From the NCBI GenBank assembly GCA_035652815.1, contig DASRDB010000010.1, positions 1 through 44,094 of the forward strand: a stretch of DNA of 44,094 nt, read 5' to 3'. The notes under the pieces are model-generated. The model was not told the DNA's origin and did not search any database. It saw nothing but the letters and a program-made list of their open reading frames with translations. Made by a program: the position numbers and the translations under genes. The DNA comes from DASRDB01 sp035652815 (lineage in GTDB: Bacteria; Chloroflexota; Ktedonobacteria; Ktedonobacterales; Ktedonobacteraceae). Of this stretch, positions 40,860 to 44,094 are shown piece after piece. How positions within the stretch are numbered: position 1 is the stretch's first letter; every line of letters begins with the position of its first letter.

Positions 40860-41779
40860 TTTTTAGCCAGGCAATAACCAGCGACTTCATACCCACGCCC
40901 GAATCTGCTCTTCTCAGGCAAATCAGTAATCCACTCCCAATGCGCCTCCTCTACAACCGTAAAGTTCTCATGTACAAGTTCAGGAAAATTACGCGGCAGA
41001 ACGGGCAAATAGCGGCGATGAGCCTCGTCATGGTCAGTGCCATAGACTTCAAAGGCAAAGCCGCGCACATCGGTAAGCAATACAACAAGGCCGCCAACGT
41101 CGAGCAGTTGGCGCAAGAGATGGAGATGGGCCTGGATGATGCGCACACGGAAGGATTGTGCAGCCTCCTGATAGCGACGATGGCGTTCCTGCTCGCCAGG
41201 CAACGAGGGAGCAACGCGCTGTACGAGGTCGAGGATATCGAGCAGGGGATAGCTGAAAAGCTGGGAAAGCACCAGGGAACTGATGACAAGGCCAAATTCG
41301 CGGCTACCCAGTCCCGCTATTTGGGGTGGATCAGGAATGGGACATTGCTCGAGACAGAGCGCGGCGGCATCAAAGAAAGCTCTGGCTCCCTGTCGCGCAA
41401 GTTGTTCCCAGGGTTGCTTCTGGAGCAGGCGATTCAGTTCATTGCTCACGCCCCCACTGAGATCACATTCCAGCAGGCGAATTCGCTTTTGCAAACCTGC
41501 AACGAGTTCTGAGCGAGCCAGTTGCATAGAGACAAGATCGATGTCGGCAAGCAGGACTTCGTCAGAGGCGCGGGCAAGTTCGGGCAATGGTATCTCTGTG
41601 CAGGCACCAGCACCCAGGATGGCAGTGCTATGCGAAGTGCTGGCGGGGCGCAAGGAGAGCGCGTGCGACATTAAGGCTGCGCTTTGCTGCAAATGCGCGG
41701 GACTATGCTCGCGCAGCCAGGCTCTACGGCGCGCTCCCTGCGTCTGGGCGTTATTGTAGGAAAGGGTGTCGATACGCAC
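40856..41779 (-). CDS. SAM-dependent methyltransferase-like protein
   Basis: 307 residues. A Rossmann-like motif I, AILGAGACTEIPL (about residues 53-65), is followed by an acidic motif II with Asp79 in EVLLADIDLVSM, then FGLVISSLVLSQLFSYP as motif IV-like and LLDVGGLVVLLTDVRG late strand. The rest fits no family I recognise; the N-terminus RRRAWLREHSPAH is basic. The substrate is unknown. It starts 7 bases after the enoyl-CoA hydratase stop, so it is probably in that operon, and overlaps the 50-residue gene. Confidence 0.72.
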   Translation of the reverse strand: MRIDTLSYNNAQTQGARRRAWLREHSPAHLQQSAALMSHALSLRPASTSHSTAILGAGACTEIPLPELARASDEVLLADIDLVSMQLARSELVAGLQKRIRLLECDLSGGVSNELNRLLQKQPWEQLARQGARAFFDAAALCLEQCPIPDPPQIAGLGSREFGLVISSLVLSQLFSYPLLDILDLVQRVAPSLPGEQERHRRYQEAAQSFRVRIIQAHLHLLRQLLDVGGLVVLLTDVRGFAFEVYGTDHDEAHRRYLPVLPRNFPELVHENFTVVEEAHWEWITDLPEKSRFGRGYEVAGYCLAKK

Positions 41780-41785
41780 CCGGCT

Positions 41786-42583
41786 CTATCTCCCTTTGTA
41801 TTCCGGTTTGCGCTTCTCCAGGAAGGCCTGTACTGCATTGCGGTGGTCTTCTGTCTCGAAGGCGTTGTCCTGCAACTCGCCCTCTAATTGCAGCGAGGTT
41901 TGCAGGTCGGATTCTGCCGAGGTGTAGATCAGCTCTTTGATGAGGGCATAGGCGCGAGTAGGACCGTTTGCCAGTCGTTGCGCCAGCGCGTTGACTGTTG
42001 CTTCGAACTCGGCGGCGGGAACGCACTTATTGACAAGGCCAATGCGCTCAGCTTCGGGGCCACTCACTTCGTCGGCCAGCATCGACATTTCCATAGCCTT
42101 GCCGACACCAATCAAACGCGGCAGGAAATAACCACCGCCGCCATCGGGAACCAGTGCGATACGGGCGAAGGCTTCGATGAAACGGGCGTCTTCAGTGGCA
42201 ACGCGCAGGTCGCAGGCAAGCGCAATGTTGCAGGAAATACCGGCAGCCACGCCGCGTACCGCAGCTATAACAGGTTTGGGCATATTCCGAATCGCCAGCA
42301 CCAGCCGGTGATATTTTTGCAGGTGTTCGCTCACTCTAGCCACAGCATGCGTTTCTCGCGCCGCCGAGAGGCTTTTCAAGTCCTGCCCTGAGCCAAAAGC
42401 CCTGCCTGCGCCTGTAATGACCACACAACGCACGCTTTCATCCCGCGCCGCTTCCTCGACGGCCCCGGTCAGCGCCTCCAGCATCGTATCGTTAAAAGCA
42501 TTGAGGACTTCTGGGCGATTCATGGTAAGCGTTACTACACCGCCATCTTGCTTTACCAGGAGATTTTGATAGTCGGTACGCAT
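41786..42583 (-). CDS. Enoyl-CoA hydratase/isomerase (PaaG-like)
   Basis: 265 residues, crotonase superfamily. VVTLTMNRPEVLNAFN, the oxyanion-hole segments GAGRAFGSGQDLK and GVAAGISCNIALACDLRVA, and LVPDGGGGYFLPRLIG are present. The Asp in PDGGG in place of a Glu-type residue resembles 2-(1,2-epoxy-1,2-dihydrophenyl)acetyl-CoA isomerase PaaG more than a classic hydratase, but the substrate is uncertain. The C-terminal EDHRNAVQAFLEKRKPEYKG is typical. It lies 21 bases downstream of the HicB-like gene. Confidence 0.92.
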   Translation of the reverse strand: MRTDYQNLLVKQDGGVVTLTMNRPEVLNAFNDTMLEALTGAVEEAARDESVRCVVITGAGRAFGSGQDLKSLSAARETHAVARVSEHLQKYHRLVLAIRNMPKPVIAAVRGVAAGISCNIALACDLRVATEDARFIEAFARIALVPDGGGGYFLPRLIGVGKAMEMSMLADEVSGPEAERIGLVNKCVPAAEFEATVNALAQRLANGPTRAYALIKELIYTSAESDLQTSLQLEGELQDNAFETEDHRNAVQAFLEKRKPEYKGR

Positions 42584-42604
42584 CGGTTGCTCCTTTACAA
42601 ATGC

Positions 42605-42781
42605 CTATTCAGCCTGCGAAGATAAGGGAAATTCTTCCAGATACAGCTCAGTCGCCTCTTTCAGATTCGCGATGGCTTCTTCGATGGTTTTGCCCTGGCT
42701 AACGGTTCCAACTTCAGGGCATTCGGCAACATACCAGTCATCTTCTTTATACAGAATCACGGTAAAGGTGTGTTCAGCCAT
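42605..42781 (-). CDS. HicB-family small protein (orphan antitoxin-like)
   Basis: 58 residues. FTVILYKEDDWYVAECPEVG followed by TVSQGKTIEEAIANLKEATE is the HicB partial RNase H-like fold signature. There is no DNA-binding C-terminus and no HicA toxin (small dsRNA-binding fold with catalytic His) on either side; the upstream gene is DNA polymerase III delta' (13 bases away) and the downstream gene is the crotonase. It is likely an orphan HicB of the short type common in Chloroflexota and Cyanobacteria. Confidence 0.88.
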   Translation of the reverse strand: MAEHTFTVILYKEDDWYVAECPEVGTVSQGKTIEEAIANLKEATELYLEEFPLSSQAE

Positions 42782-42794
42782 CTCACCCCTCTGA

Positions 42795-43823
42795 CTACCT
42801 GAGTGTTGGCAAATCGAGCATCAGCACTTCCAGGGCAGTACGGGCGTTGACGTTCTGGTCGAGGGCCTCCATTGTGCCGAGAATGGTGCGCACCATGCGG
42901 CGGGCTTCGACTGCGCCAACTTTGGCCGCCTGTTTTTCCAGGGTGGAACGCATATCTACGTTGACAATCAGATCGAGGCTATTATTGGCGGCCAGGATCA
43001 TATCGCGCCACCAGAGCAGCCACAACTCAAGTATACCACGCAGCTTGTCGCTTTCGGCGCTGAGCTGCTGGGCAATCTCGAAGCGCTGAGCTTTGCCGAG
43101 ACGAGGAAGGCCGGTCAGTAACTCTAATTGCGCTTTGCGGTCGCTTAAAATATCTTCGTCTTCCACGGCCTGGATAGCCCAACCCATGCGCCCGGCGGAG
43201 AGGGCGGCAACCAGGGCGGCTTCCTGCGGGTCTACCTGCCAGACCTGCTCCAAAGCGGTCTTGATCTGTGTGGTGGTGAGCAGGTGCATAGGAATCTGCT
43301 GCACACGGGAAAGAATGGTTGGAAGCAGCATACCAGGGTCAGGAGCAGTGAGCAAAAGCACTACATCCGGTTCTGGCTCCTCTAATGTTTTGAGGAAGCA
43401 GTTGGCCGCCTGCACATTCATGTCGTGCATGCCCTCGATAATAAAAATGTTGCGCCGCCCCTCCATTGTCTTACGAGCAGAATCGCTCTGGATGGCGCGC
43501 ACCTGGTCAATGAGAATAAATTGCTTGTCCGCTGGCTTGCGAATATAATGCACATCCGGGTGATTGTTATGCATCACTTTGCGACAGGCAAGACAGGTAT
43601 TGCAGGGATCAAGCGGCGCAACATTTGGATCCGGGCCGCCTGTGCAGAGCAGGGTCTGGGCAAAACGCCGGGCAAGCAGCGCTTTGCCAATATGTTCCGG
43701 GCCGGTGAACAGGTAGGCGTGGCGCACGCGCTCTGAGGCCAGTGCGCGGCGCAGCGTATTGATGGTGTGTTCGTGACCGACAATGCCCCAGGATGATATA
43801 GATTGCAGGTTTGCTTCGCTCAT
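42795..43823 (-). CDS. holB: DNA polymerase III delta' subunit
   Basis: 342 residues from the ATG at 43823; ribosome binding site weak, and the longer frame to 43880 has no better start. AAA+ clamp-loader fold: SWGIVGHEHTINTLRRALAS, TGPEHIGKALLARRFAQ (P-loop without the GKT, as in delta'), a zinc motif C-x-x-C-x-x-C (CNTCLACRK), NCFLKTLEEPEPDVVLLLTA and TILSRVQQIPMH. It loads the beta clamp with DnaX and delta. Delta' or a DnaX paralogue; the lack of an ATPase P-loop favours delta'. Confidence 0.92.
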   Translation of the reverse strand: MSEANLQSISSWGIVGHEHTINTLRRALASERVRHAYLFTGPEHIGKALLARRFAQTLLCTGGPDPNVAPLDPCNTCLACRKVMHNNHPDVHYIRKPADKQFILIDQVRAIQSDSARKTMEGRRNIFIIEGMHDMNVQAANCFLKTLEEPEPDVVLLLTAPDPGMLLPTILSRVQQIPMHLLTTTQIKTALEQVWQVDPQEAALVAALSAGRMGWAIQAVEDEDILSDRKAQLELLTGLPRLGKAQRFEIAQQLSAESDKLRGILELWLLWWRDMILAANNSLDLIVNVDMRSTLEKQAAKVGAVEARRMVRTILGTMEALDQNVNARTALEVLMLDLPTLR

Positions 43824-43908
43824 AACTGCATGGTACCAGAAACGCCAGCCGGGCGCAAGACATAGATCTAATTTCAACAATCTTTCAGAAAAGCGGTCTC
43901 AAAACCTC

Positions 43909-43937
43909 TTGACAGGTCGTCTGATTTGTAGTAATAT
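43909..43937 (+). promoter_or_regulatory. Consensus sigma70-type promoter of the 5S rRNA gene
   Basis: TTGACA (43909-43914), 17-base spacer, TAATAT (43932-43937), about 37 bases before the 5S gene. Confidence 0.88.
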
Positions 43938-43973
43938 ACATCCCGTCAAGAGAAACCGCCTGTATGCGCAGGT

Positions 43974-44093
<120 letters not shown>

Positions 44094-44094
44094 A

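Noticed and set aside
42605..43823. A HicA-HicB toxin-antitoxin pair
   Set aside because: No HicA-like toxin is present on either side of the HicB-like gene.

Overview
The window reads like a bacterial chromosomal segment of moderate GC (by eye about 53-56%). It is probably from the phylum Chloroflexota, class Ktedonobacteria. That placement is inference: it rests on the mix of genes (hybrid histidine kinases, FHA/PrsW, degenerate Ser/Thr kinase, zinc-ribbon/Pro-rich membrane proteins, DUF1501/DUF1800, a T-box), on Chloroflexota-like rRNA, and on a dispersed palindrome whose spurious translations (HPERSEG, VILSAAKD, FAALRMT) are familiar from such genomes. Both window edges lie in rRNA genes (3' end of a 23S at the left, a complete 5S at the right), so this may be a whole contig broken at rRNA repeats.

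Layout. 1-370: end of 23S rRNA and a strong terminator, with no 5S behind it. 716-4535 (+): a double-kinase hybrid sensor and a single-domain receiver. 4547-5950 (-): an SDR and a RusA-type resolvase. 6224-9732 (+): nucleoside diphosphate kinase, a DUF47/PiT phosphate uptake pair and a secreted DUF2330 protein. 9733-10722: a composite repeat and a channel-gene remnant. 10723-13889: a ubiquitin-like MoaD/ThiS protein with a six-Asp-box propeller, an L7/L12-like small protein, a VOC protein and an AT-richer EreA/ChaN-like protein. 14348-16168 (+): an ABC exporter. 16184-20636: a pseudokinase and envelope/unknown proteins. 20979-23911 (-): the DUF1800-DUF1501 pair. 24117-28169 (+): a polytopic glycosyltransferase carrying an in-frame repeat, and a membrane-anchored glycoside hydrolase. 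28199-33975 (-): receiver domain, then a 2-oxoacid dehydrogenase operon (E1alpha-E1beta-E2-lipA-alpha/beta hydrolase). 34647-36395 (+): acyl-CoA synthetase. 36403-43823 (-): FHA-PrsW, a small barrel protein, a T-box-controlled alanyl-tRNA synthetase lacking editing and C-Ala domains, a methyltransferase with a coupled 50-residue protein, an enoyl-CoA hydratase, a HicB-like protein and DNA polymerase III delta'. 43909-44093 (+): a 5S rRNA gene with its own consensus promoter.

Non-coding structure is the most distinctive part. Eight copies of a palindromic element are scattered between genes, and one sits in frame inside a glycosyltransferase. Three copies lie inside a larger element bounded by TGTAGGGACGYGAT-type inverted repeats, one copy has grown internal tandem repeats, and the palindrome arms covary between copies. 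The leading candidates for something under-described are the T-box/minimal AlaRS unit, the MoaD-like/propeller pair and the nested palindromic element family.
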